Shown here in pieces: positions 21,245-30,405 of a stretch of DNA of 64,000 nucleotides (within the stretch, counting starts at the first letter, position 1; each line of letters begins with the position of its first letter). The stretch spans positions 1 through 64,000 of the forward strand of contig NZ_MUNU01000012.1 in the NCBI RefSeq assembly GCF_002001085.1, written 5' to 3'. The position numbers and the translations under genes are program-made. Below the pieces are notes generated by a model, which was given only the letters and a program-made list of their open reading frames with translations, searched no databases and was not told the DNA's origin. Source of the stretch: Rhodanobacter sp. B05 (GTDB lineage Bacteria; Pseudomonadota; Gammaproteobacteria; Xanthomonadales; Rhodanobacteraceae).

Positions 21245-22344
21245 CAGCGCACCTTCAACGTGGCAAGACCAACCAGCACCAACACCACCGAAATGATCCA
21301 GAAGCGCACGATGACCCGCGGCTCCGGCCAGCCCTTCAACTCGAAGTGATGGTGGATCGGCGCCATCCGGAACACGCGCTTGCCGGTCAGCTTGAAGCTG
21401 GCCACCTGGATCATCACCGAGGCGGTTTCCATCACGAACACGCCGCCCATCACCAGCAGCACGATCTCCTGACGCACGATCACCGCCACGCAGCCCAGTG
21501 CCGCGCCCATCGCCAGCGCACCGACGTCGCCCATGAACACCTGTGCCGGATAGGTGTTGAACCACAGGAAACCGAGCCCGGCCCCGGCCAGCGCACCGGT
21601 GAAGATCGCCAGCTCGCCCGCGCCGGGAATCGAGGGGATGCCCAAGTACTCTGAGAACACCTTGTTGCCGGCCAGGTAGGCGAATACGCCGAGGGCGCCG
21701 GAGACCAGCACGGTCGGCATGATCGCCAATCCATCCAGGCCGTCGGTGAGGTTCACCGCGTTCGAGAAACCGACAATCATGAAGTACGTGATCACCACGA
21801 AGAACAGACCCAGCGGCACCACCACATGCTTGAACAGCGGCACGTACAAGGCGGTCTCCGCCACCGGTACGCCGTGGGCTGCATGCGGCGCGGTGTGATA
21901 CAGGAACAGCGCGGCGCCGAGGCCGAACACGGACTGCCAGAAATATTTCCAGCGACTGGCCAGCCCGCGGCTGTCCTTCAACACCAGCTTGCGATAGTCG
22001 TCGTAGAAGCCGATGGCGCCGTAGCTCAGCATCACCGCCAGCACCACCCACACGTAGCGGTTGTGCAGATCCGCCCACAGCAAGGTGGCGATGGCGACCG
22101 AAAGCAGGATCATCACCCCGCCCATGGTCGGCGTGCCGGCCTTGACCAGGTGGGTCTGCGGCCCGTCGCTACGTACCACCTGGCCAGCCTTCAACGCGGC
22201 CAGGCGGTTGATCAGCCAAGGGCCGCAAAGCAGCGCCAGCGCCAGCGCCGTGAGCGCCGCCATGATGGTGCGGAAGGTGATGTACTGGAACAGATGCAGG
22301 GCGGTGAAGTGCCGCGCCATCCAGTCGGCCAGTTCAAGCAGCAT
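21244..22344 (-). CDS. mraY: Phospho-N-acetylmuramoyl-pentapeptide transferase MraY
   Basis: MraY makes lipid I by moving phospho-MurNAc-pentapeptide onto undecaprenyl phosphate. The 366-residue protein has about ten membrane helices with the catalytic and Mg-binding motifs [21 protein letters not shown] and FMGDVGALA, and the nucleotide-loop [15 protein letters not shown] 22344 (MLLELADWM) is chosen over an in-frame codon 24 nt upstream because it matches the family N-terminus. It overlaps the murF 3' end by 11 nt. Confidence 0.97.
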   Translation of the reverse strand: MLLELADWMARHFTALHLFQYITFRTIMAALTALALALLCGPWLINRLAALKAGQVVRSDGPQTHLVKAGTPTMGGVMILLSVAIATLLWADLHNRYVWVVLAVMLSYGAIGFYDDYRKLVLKDSRGLASRWKYFWQSVFGLGAALFLYHTAPHAAHGVPVAETALYVPLFKHVVVPLGLFFVVITYFMIVGFSNAVNLTDGLDGLAIMPTVLVSGALGVFAYLAGNKVFSEYLGIPSIPGAGELAIFTGALAGAGLGFLWFNTYPAQVFMGDVGALAMGAALGCVAVIVRQEIVLLVMGGVFVMETASVMIQVASFKLTGKRVFRMAPIHHHFELKGWPEPRVIVRFWIISVVLVLVGLATLKVR

Positions 22345-23701
22345 CGGTGGCGCCCTCCCTCTGCTCATGCTTGCGCAATGCAGCGACTACCTGTTCCATG
22401 CCCGCCGAGTGCGAACCCTTGATCAGACATGTCACGCTGCCGTGCAGGCGGGGCCGCAACGCAGCGACCAGCGCCGCCTTGTCGTCGAAATGTTCGCCTT
22501 GCGCGCCGAACGCTTCGACCGCAGCGGCGCTCAACGCGCCCACGGCGAACAGCCGTTCGATGCCACGCTTGAGGGCAAGCTCGCCCACCTGCGCATGCAG
22601 TGCGCGGGCATCCGCACCCAGTTCCGCCATGTCGCCCAGCACCAGCCAGCGCTCGCCGGACGCCAGCGCGAGCGTGTCGATCGCGGCCGCCATCGAACTC
22701 GGGTTCGCGTTGTAGCTGTCGTCGATCAGTGTCCAGCCATCGGCCATCGCCTCGCGCCTGAGCCGGCCCGCGACGGCTGTTGCCTGCTCCAAACCAGCGA
22801 CGATCGTCGCCAGCGGCACCTCCAGCGCCAGCGCGATCGTTGCCGCGGCCAGCGCGTTGGCCACGTTGTGACGACCTGGCAACGTCAGCGATACCTCGGC
22901 ATCGCCCACCGGCGTGCTCAGCACGAAACGCGAGCCATCCACGCGCTGCTCGATGATGTCGGCACCTACATCCGCCTTGTGATCGAGACCGTAGCGCAGC
23001 ACCCGGCGCGTGCCGGCCAGGCCGCCGAAGAAACTGGCGAACGCGTCGTCCGCATTGATGATCGCCACACCGTCGGCCGGCAGCGCCTGATACAGCGCAC
23101 CCTTGGTCTCGGCGACGCCTTCCAGACTGCCCATCCGCTCAAGATGCGCCGGCGCGATGATGTTGACGAGGCCGATATCGGGCCGTGCGATGGCGGCCAG
23201 ATAGTCGATATCGCCCGGTTTGCCGGCGCCCATTTCGAGCACCGCGTATTCGGTGTCCACGGGCATCGCCAGCAGGGTCAGCGGCAGGCCGATCTCGTTG
23301 TTGTAACTGCCGCTGTTGACGTGGACGCGGCCATGCAGCGAGAGGATCGTCGCGGTCAGCGCCTTCACCGTGGTCTTGCCATTCGAGCCGGTGATGCCGA
23401 TCACCCGTGCGCTGCGCTGCGCCCGTACCGCACTGGCCAGATCACCCAGCGCCAGTTCCACGTTGTCCACCAGCACTTGCGGCAGCTCGTTGTCGACCCT
23501 GCGTTCCACCAGGGCTGCCGCTGCGCCGCGCGCGACTGCCTGGGCAAGATAGTCGTGGCCGTCCACATGCTCGCCCTTGAACGCCGCGAACAGATCGCCC
23601 GCTGCGAGCTTGCGGGTATCGATGGCGACACCGGTGACTTCGACATCGGCGCCGAACAGCTGTCCGCGGGTCCACACGGCGATGGCGCCCAGCCGCATCA
23701 T
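22334..23701 (-). CDS. murF: UDP-MurNAc-tripeptide--D-alanyl-D-alanine ligase MurF
   Basis: MurF adds the D-Ala-D-Ala dipeptide that ddlB makes, completing the UDP-MurNAc-pentapeptide. The 455-residue Mur ligase has [14 protein letters not shown] near residues 105-118, [35 protein letters not shown] and [13 protein letters not shown]. The start is the first of two adjacent ATGs (23701), which overlaps the murE stop as ATGA. It ends 11 nt inside mraY. Confidence 0.97.
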   Translation of the reverse strand: MMRLGAIAVWTRGQLFGADVEVTGVAIDTRKLAAGDLFAAFKGEHVDGHDYLAQAVARGAAAALVERRVDNELPQVLVDNVELALGDLASAVRAQRSARVIGITGSNGKTTVKALTATILSLHGRVHVNSGSYNNEIGLPLTLLAMPVDTEYAVLEMGAGKPGDIDYLAAIARPDIGLVNIIAPAHLERMGSLEGVAETKGALYQALPADGVAIINADDAFASFFGGLAGTRRVLRYGLDHKADVGADIIEQRVDGSRFVLSTPVGDAEVSLTLPGRHNVANALAAATIALALEVPLATIVAGLEQATAVAGRLRREAMADGWTLIDDSYNANPSSMAAAIDTLALASGERWLVLGDMAELGADARALHAQVGELALKRGIERLFAVGALSAAAVEAFGAQGEHFDDKAALVAALRPRLHGSVTCLIKGSHSAGMEQVVAALRKHEQREGATDAA

Positions 23702-25206
23702 GCGCGCGGCTCCCGGCTGAGCCGTTCCAGCGCGGCATGCGCCACCGCCAGATCGTCGAACGGGCGCTTGCCGGTTGCGCCGTCCTGATAGGTTTCGTGA
23801 CCCTTGCCGGCGATCAGCACCACGTCGCCGGTGCGGGCCAGTGCCAGCGCATCGGCGATCGCCATAGCGCGGTCGCGCTCGACCGTCATGGCGGAGGCAG
23901 CGGACATGCCGGCCACGATCTGCGCCACGATCGCATCGCCATCTTCGCCGCGTGGATTGTCGTCGGTGACGATGGCCACGTCGGCCAGGCTTGCCGCGAT
24001 CGCGCCCATCAGCGGGCGCTTGCCCGCATCGCGCTCGCCGCCGCAACCGAACACGCAGATCAGCTTGCCGGCGCAATGCGCGCGCAGCGCGGTCAGCGCC
24101 TGCTCCAGCGCATCCGGCGTGTGCGCATAATCGACCACCACCAGGGGCAGCCCGCGCAGACCGCCTAGGCGGTTCATGCGACCGTTGACCGGTTGCAGCT
24201 GTTCGACTGCCTTCACGATGCGCTCGAACGGCTCGCCCAGCGCACCCAGGCAACCGACGACCGCCAGCAGGTTGGCGACGTTGAAAGGACCCAGCAGGTG
24301 GCTGTTGAGCGTACGCGTGCCCCACGGCGTGCGCAGCTGGAAAGCAAGCCCTTCGGCCGAGGTGACGATCGCGCTGGCGGCAATGTCCGCCGCGCTGTCG
24401 CCGGCCACGCTGAAACGCAAGGCGCGGACGTCGCTCGGCAACTGCGCCGCCAGTTCGCCGCCGAACGCATCGTCGCTGTTGATCACCGCTGCCTGCAGGC
24501 TCGGCCACGCAAACAGCCGTGCCTTGGCAGCACCGTAGGCCTCCATGCTGCCGTGATAGTCCAGGTGGTCGCGGGTGAGGTTGGTGAACGCGGCGACCTC
24601 GAAATCGACGGCGCCCACGCGGCCCTGCTCAAGCGCGTGCGACGACACCTCCATCGCGACATGGGTGACGTCGGCGTCGCGGAAATCCGCCAGCAGCGCC
24701 TGCACCGAGATCGCATCGGGCGTGGTGCGCTCGCCTTCGTGCAATTGGCCGTGCACGCCGGCGCCCAGCGTGCCGATCGACGCGGCACGATGACCGAGCA
24801 GGGTCAGCGCCTGTGCCAGCAGTTGCACGCACGACGTCTTGCCATTGGTGCCGGTGACGCCGATCACGCACATCGACTCGCTGGGTCGCTCATGGAAGCG
24901 CGCGGCGATCTCGCCGACTTGCTCATGCAGGCGGTCGATCCACAACAACGGCACATCGAGTGTCGCGTGATCTTCCGGCGCGGGCGCCTCCGCCAGCACC
25001 ACCTGGGCGCCGCGCTGCACGGCGCTGGCCGCGAATTCGATGCCATGGCCCTGGCTGCCGCGCAGGGCGAAGAAGGCATCGCCGCGACGCACCCGGCGCG
25101 AATCGAGGCTGAGGCCGGACACGATCATGTGCGCGGCAGCGGGTGTCGCCGCCATCTGCGCGTCGGCAATCCCCAGCAGCAACTGGTCGAGGTGGCCGAT
25201 GCTCAT
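23698..25206 (-). CDS. murE: UDP-MurNAc-L-alanyl-glutamate--diaminopimelate ligase MurE
   Basis: MurE adds the third stem residue. The 502-residue protein carries VTGTNGKTSCVQLL near residues 117-130, FTNLTRDHLDYHGSMEAYG, FNVANLLAV and a C-terminal VTDDNPRGED. The DNPR tetrapeptide is the accepted signature for meso-diaminopimelate rather than lysine. ATG 25206 overlaps the ftsI stop (ATGA). Confidence 0.97.
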   Translation of the reverse strand: MSIGHLDQLLLGIADAQMAATPAAAHMIVSGLSLDSRRVRRGDAFFALRGSQGHGIEFAASAVQRGAQVVLAEAPAPEDHATLDVPLLWIDRLHEQVGEIAARFHERPSESMCVIGVTGTNGKTSCVQLLAQALTLLGHRAASIGTLGAGVHGQLHEGERTTPDAISVQALLADFRDADVTHVAMEVSSHALEQGRVGAVDFEVAAFTNLTRDHLDYHGSMEAYGAAKARLFAWPSLQAAVINSDDAFGGELAAQLPSDVRALRFSVAGDSAADIAASAIVTSAEGLAFQLRTPWGTRTLNSHLLGPFNVANLLAVVGCLGALGEPFERIVKAVEQLQPVNGRMNRLGGLRGLPLVVVDYAHTPDALEQALTALRAHCAGKLICVFGCGGERDAGKRPLMGAIAASLADVAIVTDDNPRGEDGDAIVAQIVAGMSAASAMTVERDRAMAIADALALARTGDVVLIAGKGHETYQDGATGKRPFDDLAVAHAALERLSREPRA

Positions 25207-27017
25207 GGCGTGCCCTCGTCGATAGGGGCATCGTCGATCGGCGCCTCGCTCGGCGGCTGGCTGCCGGCCAGGCCACCGGCGCTCTGCAACGGGCCGCCGA
25301 CATACCAGCGACCGATATTGTCCGGCGGCACGTCGAGCAGGCGCAGCGCACCACCCATCACGCGCGAGAACACCGGCGCGGAGACCATGCCGCCGTAGTA
25401 GCTGCCCTTCTTCGGATTGTCGACCACCACCACGCCGACCAGGCGCGGGTTCGTGGCCGGCACGATGCCGGCGAATGCCGCGGTGTAGCTGTGCTTGTCG
25501 TAGCCGCCGGCGCTGGCCTTGTGCGCCGTGCCGGTCTTGCCGGCCACCGCGTAGTTTGCGATGCGCGCCTGCGGCGCGGTGCTGCCCGGCCCGGTCACCG
25601 TCTCCATCATCTGGATCAGCTCGCGCGCGATCGTCGGCGAGATGATCTGCTTCGCCGCATTGTCCTCGCCCTTGATGAAGCTGGGCGTGTGCATCACGCC
25701 ATCGTCGGCGATCGTGGCGTAGGCATTCGCCAGCTGCAGCACGGTGACGTTGAGGCCATAACCGTAGCCGAGGATGGCTTTCTCGAGCGGACGCCAGTCG
25801 CGACCGATGCGCAGATAGCCCGAAGCCTCGCCCGGGAAACCGCTGTCGGTGCTGTTGCCGAAACCGAACGCGCGGTAGGTGTCGTACATCAGCGTGGTGT
25901 CGAGACCCATCGCGATGTGCGCCGCGCCCACGTTGCTCGACTTGGTGATCACCCCAGTCGGCGTCAGCAGGCCGTAGTTGTGGGTGTCGTGGATGTCGTG
26001 GCCCTGGAAGTACCAGTGGCCGCCGGTGGTGTCGATGATCGGACTGGTCGGGGTGAACTTGCCGCTGGACAGGGCCGCCGCCATCAGGATCGGCTTGATC
26101 GTGGAGCCGGGCTCGAGCACGTCGGTCATCGCGCGGTTGCGTCGCTGGCCCGGCTTGCTGCCGCCGAGCGCGTTCGGGTTGTAGGTCGGCAGGTTGACCA
26201 TCGCCAGCACTTCGCCAGTGCGCGCGTCGAGGATCACCATCGAGGCGGAGTCCGCCTGGAACTTGTCCAGCGTGTTCTTCAGCTCGCTGTAGGCCAGGAA
26301 CTGGATGCGCCGGTCGATGCTGAGCGTGAGGTTGCGGCCGGGCTTGGGCGCACGCACCTGTTCCACATCCTCCACCACGTGGCCCATGCGGTCGCGGATG
26401 ACGCGCTTCGCGCCAGGCTTGCCGGAGAGCCAGTCGTCGTAAGCCAGTTCCAGCCCTTCCTGGCCGTGGTCGTCGATATTGGTGAAGCCGAGCACGTGCG
26501 CGGTGACTTCGCCGGACGGGTAATAGCGCTTGAATTCGCGCTGGCCATTGATGCCGGGGATGCCCAGATCCAGCACGGCCTGGGCCGCCTCGGGCGACAT
26601 CTGCCGGCGCAGGTAGACGAATTCGCGATCCGATCGCTGCGCCAGCCGGCTCTTCAATTCGTCGGCATTCACGCCCAGCGCCTGCGCCAGCTGCGGGATG
26701 CGCTCGTCGTTGTCCAGCACCTCGGACGGGTTGGCCCAGATCGACATCACCGGCGTCGACACCGCCAGCGGCTCGCCGTTGCGGTCGAAGATGGTGCCGC
26801 GCGAAACCGGTATCGGCATCTCGCGCAGGAAGCGCGCGTCGCCCTGCGCCTGGTAGAACTGCTTGCGCACCACCTGCAGGTCGAACGCGCGCGCGACCAG
26901 GCCGGTCGCGGCCAGCCCCAGCAAGCCGACCACCACGACCATGCGCTTGCGCGCACTCGGACCGGTCGCGTGGCGGCGGGCGTGTTTTGGCGGCTTGGCG
27001 TGCTTGCGTGCATCCAT
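25203..27017 (-). CDS. ftsI: Septal transpeptidase FtsI (PBP3)
   Basis: FtsI cross-links septal peptidoglycan in complex with FtsW. The 604-residue class B penicillin-binding protein has a basic cytoplasmic start, one membrane span at about residues 26-46, a pedestal domain (SRGTIFDRNGEPLAVS), and the transpeptidase motifs EPGSTIKP (nucleophile Ser near 302), TKSSNVG and AGKTGTAHK. The tail after the domain is Pro/Asp-rich (EAPIDDAPIDEGTP). Its ATG shares a base with the ftsL stop (TGATG). Confidence 0.97.
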   Translation of the reverse strand: MDARKHAKPPKHARRHATGPSARKRMVVVVGLLGLAATGLVARAFDLQVVRKQFYQAQGDARFLREMPIPVSRGTIFDRNGEPLAVSTPVMSIWANPSEVLDNDERIPQLAQALGVNADELKSRLAQRSDREFVYLRRQMSPEAAQAVLDLGIPGINGQREFKRYYPSGEVTAHVLGFTNIDDHGQEGLELAYDDWLSGKPGAKRVIRDRMGHVVEDVEQVRAPKPGRNLTLSIDRRIQFLAYSELKNTLDKFQADSASMVILDARTGEVLAMVNLPTYNPNALGGSKPGQRRNRAMTDVLEPGSTIKPILMAAALSSGKFTPTSPIIDTTGGHWYFQGHDIHDTHNYGLLTPTGVITKSSNVGAAHIAMGLDTTLMYDTYRAFGFGNSTDSGFPGEASGYLRIGRDWRPLEKAILGYGYGLNVTVLQLANAYATIADDGVMHTPSFIKGEDNAAKQIISPTIARELIQMMETVTGPGSTAPQARIANYAVAGKTGTAHKASAGGYDKHSYTAAFAGIVPATNPRLVGVVVVDNPKKGSYYGGMVSAPVFSRVMGGALRLLDVPPDNIGRWYVGGPLQSAGGLAGSQPPSEAPIDDAPIDEGTP

Positions 27018-27286
27018 CAGCGCAGCAACCGGATGTCTTGCGGACGCGGATTGATCATGCCCAGCTTCTGCCGTGCCTCATCGTCGATCCGCCGCGGCTC
27101 GGCGTAGGTAGCCTGTTCCAGCTCCAGCTTGCCGTACTCGATATTCAGGTCGTCGCGCTGGTTCTGCAGGCCGGTCAACTGCACGAACAACACGCGGCTT
27201 TCATGCCGCGTCCAGACCACGCCCAAGGCACTGGCCAGCGCCGCAAGCAGCAAGGCGAAATTGACCAGGACGCTGATTGCCTTCAT
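27017..27286 (-). CDS. ftsL: Cell division protein FtsL
   Basis: FtsL is a small bitopic divisome protein that pairs with FtsB and activates FtsWI. The 89-residue product has one membrane span (about residues 5-25), a leucine-zipper-like coiled coil (LQNQRDDLNIEYGKLELEQ) and the family ending EARQKLGMINPRPQDIRLL. It overlaps rsmH by 4 nt and ftsI by 1 nt. Confidence 0.93.
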   Translation of the reverse strand: MKAISVLVNFALLLAALASALGVVWTRHESRVLFVQLTGLQNQRDDLNIEYGKLELEQATYAEPRRIDDEARQKLGMINPRPQDIRLLR

Positions 27287-28224
27287 GCGGCCACCTCGCC
27301 GCTCAGCTTGCGGGCAACGCGCAGTACGGCCGAACGCGAGCGCGGATTCGCCGCCAGTTCCGCCGCGGAAGGGAATTGCGCCTTGCCGACCGCCGCCAGC
27401 ATGGCCGGCGCGGACGCGACCGGCGGCCCGCGCCGGCTGTTCTGCACGCGGCCGGAGTGGTCGCGGATGAACAGCTTCACCGCGCGATCCTCCAGCGAAT
27501 GGAAACTGATCACCGACAACCGACCACCGGGCTTGAGGCGTTCCAGCGCGGCGTTCAAACCATGATGCAAGGCATCCAGCTCACCGTTCACCCGGATGCG
27601 CAACGCCTGGAAGCTGCGCGTGGCCGGGTGCTTGCCCGGCTCGCGCCGGCCGACCACACGCTCGATCAGCGCGGCCAGCTGGCCAGTGCGGGTGAACGGT
27701 GTGGCCGTACGATCGGCGACGATCGCGCGGGCGATGCGACGACCATGCCGCTCTTCGCCGAAATTCCACAGCACTTCGGTGATCTCGCGCTCACTGGCAT
27801 GCGCCAGAAAATCGGCAGCGCTTTCGCCCTGGGTGGTGTCCATGCGCATATCCAGCGGCGCATCGGCCATGAAACTGAAACCGCGTGCCGCCTCGTCTAG
27901 CTGCGGCGAGGACACGCCCAGATCGAGCAGCACGCCATCGAGGCCGGCGGCGGTTTCGTCCCACTCGGCCAGGCTGGAAAAATTGGCATGCCGGATCGAC
28001 ACGCGCGAATCATCGGCAAATTCGGCCTGCGCCGTGGCTATCGCGGTGGGATCGCGATCCATCAACAGCAGCCGGCCAGCGGGGCCGAGGCGCGACAGTA
28101 CGGCGCGAGCGTGACCGCCGCGACCAAACGTCCCATCGAGATAGCGCCCGTCAGACTGCACGGACAGACCCTCCACCGCTTCACCCAGCATCACCGGGAT
28201 GTGCCGCAACTGCTGCTCGGCCAT
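27283..28224 (-). CDS. rsmH: 16S rRNA m4C1402 methyltransferase RsmH (MraW)
   Basis: RsmH methylates N4 of C1402 in 16S rRNA; RsmI, encoded nearby at 29.5-30.3 kb, adds the 2'-O-methyl group to the same nucleotide. The 313-residue protein has HIPVMLGEAV, YLDGTFGRGGHARAVL (SAM motif I), LLDLGVSSPQLD, RGFSFMADAPLDMRMD and ISFHSLEDRAVK. ATG 28224 is preferred over an in-frame codon 30 nt upstream because of a GGGAG Shine-Dalgarno and the family length. Confidence 0.97.
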   Translation of the reverse strand: MAEQQLRHIPVMLGEAVEGLSVQSDGRYLDGTFGRGGHARAVLSRLGPAGRLLLMDRDPTAIATAQAEFADDSRVSIRHANFSSLAEWDETAAGLDGVLLDLGVSSPQLDEAARGFSFMADAPLDMRMDTTQGESAADFLAHASEREITEVLWNFGEERHGRRIARAIVADRTATPFTRTGQLAALIERVVGRREPGKHPATRSFQALRIRVNGELDALHHGLNAALERLKPGGRLSVISFHSLEDRAVKLFIRDHSGRVQNSRRGPPVASAPAMLAAVGKAQFPSAAELAANPRSRSAVLRVARKLSGEVAA

Positions 28225-28266
28225 GCCGCACTCCCGCTCCCGTCCCGCCCACATGCCGATCGCGCC

Positions 28267-28713
28267 TTACAGGCGCAATTCCGCCATTGCCTGTGTAATC
28301 TCGCCCTCACCGATGGTCTGGCGGATCTTCTTGAGATGTTCCTGTTCGCTCCACACTTCGAACTTGTCGCCCATACCCAACAGCACCGCTTTCTTGTCGA
28401 TGCCGGTGGTCGCGCGCTGGCTGGCTGGCAGCAGAATGCGTGCTGCACTGTCGGGCTCGACCACGGCGGCCGCACCCACGAGTTTCATCTGAAGGTCGCG
28501 ATGCACCTGGACCACTTTAGAAAGCGCATTGACCTGATCGCGTACCAGCTCCCACGCCGCATACGGGAACAGCCAGAGGCAGCCCGACTCGAACGGGTTG
28601 TAGGTGATCACCAGACGATTGGCGCACTCGCCCGCCACCAACTCGCGATACGCGGTTGGAATGGCCAGGCGGCCCTTGTCGTCTACGGTGATGGCGGTTT
28701 CGCCCTGGAACAC
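28267..28713 (-). CDS. mraZ: Transcriptional regulator MraZ
   Basis: MraZ is an AbrB-like DNA-binding protein that forms rings and represses its own dcw promoter in E. coli. The 148-residue product has two MraZ repeats, each ending in the DxxGR-type signature: VDDKGRLAIPTAYRE near residues 10-24, and AARILLPASQR near 90-100. The start is GTG 28713 with GGAG 10 nt upstream. A promoter and four operator-like repeats lie directly before the gene. Confidence 0.96.
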   Translation of the reverse strand: MFQGETAITVDDKGRLAIPTAYRELVAGECANRLVITYNPFESGCLWLFPYAAWELVRDQVNALSKVVQVHRDLQMKLVGAAAVVEPDSAARILLPASQRATTGIDKKAVLLGMGDKFEVWSEQEHLKKIRQTIGEGEITQAMAELRL

Positions 28714-28719
28714 GATCGC

Positions 28720-28759
28720 TAGACTCCACTAAAACCCACGATTTCACACTAGAACCCAC
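28720..28759 (-). promoter_or_regulatory. MraZ operator: four 10-bp direct repeats
   Basis: On the minus strand four consecutive 10-mers read GTGGGTTCTA, GTGTGAAATC, GTGGGTTTTA and GTGGAGTCTA, in exact 10-bp register. MraZ is known to bind arrays of TGGG-containing direct repeats at about one helical turn. The first box overlaps the -10 hexamer and the rest cover the start site and early leader, which fits autorepression. Confidence 0.8.
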
Positions 28760-28786
28760 GATAGCCTCGCCCTGTGAGACTGTCAA
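28758..28786 (-). promoter_or_regulatory. dcw promoter (Pmra)
   Basis: A perfect -35 TTGACA (28786-28781) is followed by a 17-nt spacer and -10 TATCGT (28763-28758). The predicted start is near 28751, giving a leader of about 38 nt before the GTG of mraZ. This is probably the main promoter for the whole overlapping division and cell-wall cluster. Confidence 0.85.
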
Positions 28787-28989
28787 GGGAATTTCGCTTG
28801 TGAATCAAGGAGAAAGGCGAAGTTGTGACCGTAATTCCAGCGTTTTCTCACGAACCTTTGCAAGGTGTTTGAAAGCAAGGGATTTTTTGATTTTGAATCA
28901 ATGCCAGCATGGCGTCCGGCGAGCACAATTCGGGATGGCCGACCATGTCGCGATGAACCAGCGTTCATCCGAACGCGCTCCCACGCATC
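28787..28989. other. AT-richer spacer between the mraZ promoter and rnpB
   Basis: No gene is visible. A TTGATT-TTG-AATCAA dyad lies at 28887-28901. Its half-sites resemble those of FNR/CRP-family sites, but the spacing is 5 nt rather than 4 between TTGAT and ATCAA. The base composition is clearly more AT-rich than the surrounding genes. Confidence 0.4.
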
Positions 28990-29022
28990 ACCACCGGCGT
29001 GGACGCTTGCCACGCCGGTGGT
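28990..29022 (-). terminator. Strong hairpin just after the rnpB 3' end
   Basis: ACCACCGGCGTGG (28990-29002) and CCACGCCGGTGGT (29010-29022) form a perfect 13-bp stem with a 7-nt loop, 19 nt beyond the mature rnpB 3' end. No T-run follows on the minus strand, so it could be a 3' processing or stability structure instead of a canonical terminator. Confidence 0.55.
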
Positions 29023-29040
29023 GAATTCATGTGAAGAGGT

Positions 29041-29400
<360 letters not shown>

Positions 29401-29406
29401 AGACCA

Positions 29407-29412
29407 AGAATA
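29407..29412 (-). promoter_or_regulatory. -10 box of rnpB
   Basis: TATTCT on the minus strand ends 6 nt before the homology-defined rnpB 5' end (29400). This gives an internal calibration of the distance from -10 box to start site in this genome. The -35 region lies inside the GAGTGAG repeat and is poor. Confidence 0.6.
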
Positions 29413-29416
29413 CAGG

Positions 29417-29501
29417 AGTGAGCGAAGAGGAGTGAGAAACGAGAGAAAAGCAGCAACATGCGCGTTTGCCCTCTCTCACTTCTCACTCCTCTTCACTCAC
29501 T
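29417..29501. terminator. GAGTGAG long inverted repeat at the rsmI 3' end
   Basis: Left arm 29417-29446 and right arm 29472-29501 are reverse complements over 30 nt with three mismatches, sharing GAAGAGGAGTGAGAA. The right arm contains the last codons and the stop of rsmI, and the left arm reaches the rnpB promoter. It probably ends rsmI transcription, and it belongs to the same family as 7167-7245. Confidence 0.65.
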
Positions 29502-30323
29502 TCTATAAAGCTCCTTGCGCGGCGCACCGCTGATCGCTGCTGCCAGTTTCGCCGCCTTCGCCGGCGGCAGTTCCTCGCGCAGGATCGCGAAGATGCGCTG
29601 GCCTTCGGCGAGCTTGGCGTCAACTTCCTCGCCGCGTCCCGCGACCAGGATCACATGCTCGCCGCGCTGCTGGTCGGGATCGGCGACGACCCGCGCCGCC
29701 AGTTCCGCCAGCGGCTCGCCCAGTACCGTCTCGAACATCTTGGTCAGCTCGCGTGCCAGCACTGCCTCGCGCTCCGCGCCGAACACGTCGCGCATGTCGG
29801 CCAGGCTTTCGGCGACACGATGCGACGACTCATAGAAGATGAGCGTGCGCGCTTCGCCGGCCAACTCCTGCAGGCGGCTGCGCCGTGCCGCGGCCTTCGG
29901 CGGCAGGAAACCTTCGAACACGAAGCGATCGCTGGGCAGACCCGCCACCGACAGCGCGGCAATCGCCGCGCAGGCGCCCGGGATTGGAATGCAGCGGATG
30001 CCGGCGGCGCGCGCCGCGCGCACCAGCCGGAAACCGGGGTCGCTGATCAGCGGCGTGCCGGCATCGGAAATCAGCGCCACGTCCTCGCCTACCTGCAGCC
30101 GCAGCACGATCGCCTCCACCGCGTCGCGCTCGTTGTGCTCGTGCAACGCGATCAGCGGTGTGCCTATGTTGTGGTGGGCCAGCAGCGGCCGGCTGTGCCG
30201 CGTGTCCTCGGCGGCGATCACCGCCACCGCGCGCAAACTCTCGATGGCGCGCGCAGACAGATCGTCGCGATGGCCGATCGGCGTGGCCACCACCCACAGG
30301 CAGCCTGGCTGAACTGATGACAT
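29493..30323 (-). CDS. rsmI: 16S rRNA 2'-O-methyltransferase RsmI (C1402)
   Basis: RsmI methylates the 2'-OH of C1402, partnering RsmH. The 276-residue protein has the tetrapyrrole-methylase-like fold with LWVVATPIGHRDDLSARA at the start, AEDTRHSRPLL, SDAGTPLISDPGF, and FYESSHRVAESL. ATG 30323 follows GGAG by 9 nt. The last residues, Ser-Glu and stop, are written by the repeat at 29472-29501. It is divergent from lpoA, a conserved pairing. Confidence 0.95.
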   Translation of the reverse strand: MSSVQPGCLWVVATPIGHRDDLSARAIESLRAVAVIAAEDTRHSRPLLAHHNIGTPLIALHEHNERDAVEAIVLRLQVGEDVALISDAGTPLISDPGFRLVRAARAAGIRCIPIPGACAAIAALSVAGLPSDRFVFEGFLPPKAAARRSRLQELAGEARTLIFYESSHRVAESLADMRDVFGAEREAVLARELTKMFETVLGEPLAELAARVVADPDQQRGEHVILVAGRGEEVDAKLAEGQRIFAILREELPPAKAAKLAAAISGAPRKELYRSE

Positions 30324-30363
30324 TCTGAGAACTCCTGCGCCGCGAGCCGGCAAGACGATCGGC

Positions 30364-30369
30364 TATGAT
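30364..30369 (+). promoter_or_regulatory. -10 box for lpoA
   Basis: TATGAT lies 6 nt before a TTG (30376), 9 nt before an ATG (30379) and 36 nt before the preferred lpoA ATG (30406). A short leader containing AAGGGA as Shine-Dalgarno is the simplest reading; a leaderless longer form is possible. Confidence 0.45.
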
Positions 30370-30405
30370 CGCGCATTGATGACCATGACGAACAAGGGAT
30401 TTCCC

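Noticed and set aside
28887-28901. TTGATTTTGAATCAA as an FNR/Anr box upstream of mraZ
   Set aside because: The half-sites TTGAT and ATCAA are separated by 5 nt, whereas FNR-type sites need 4; it is also about 100 nt upstream of the promoter. Kept only as a dyad.
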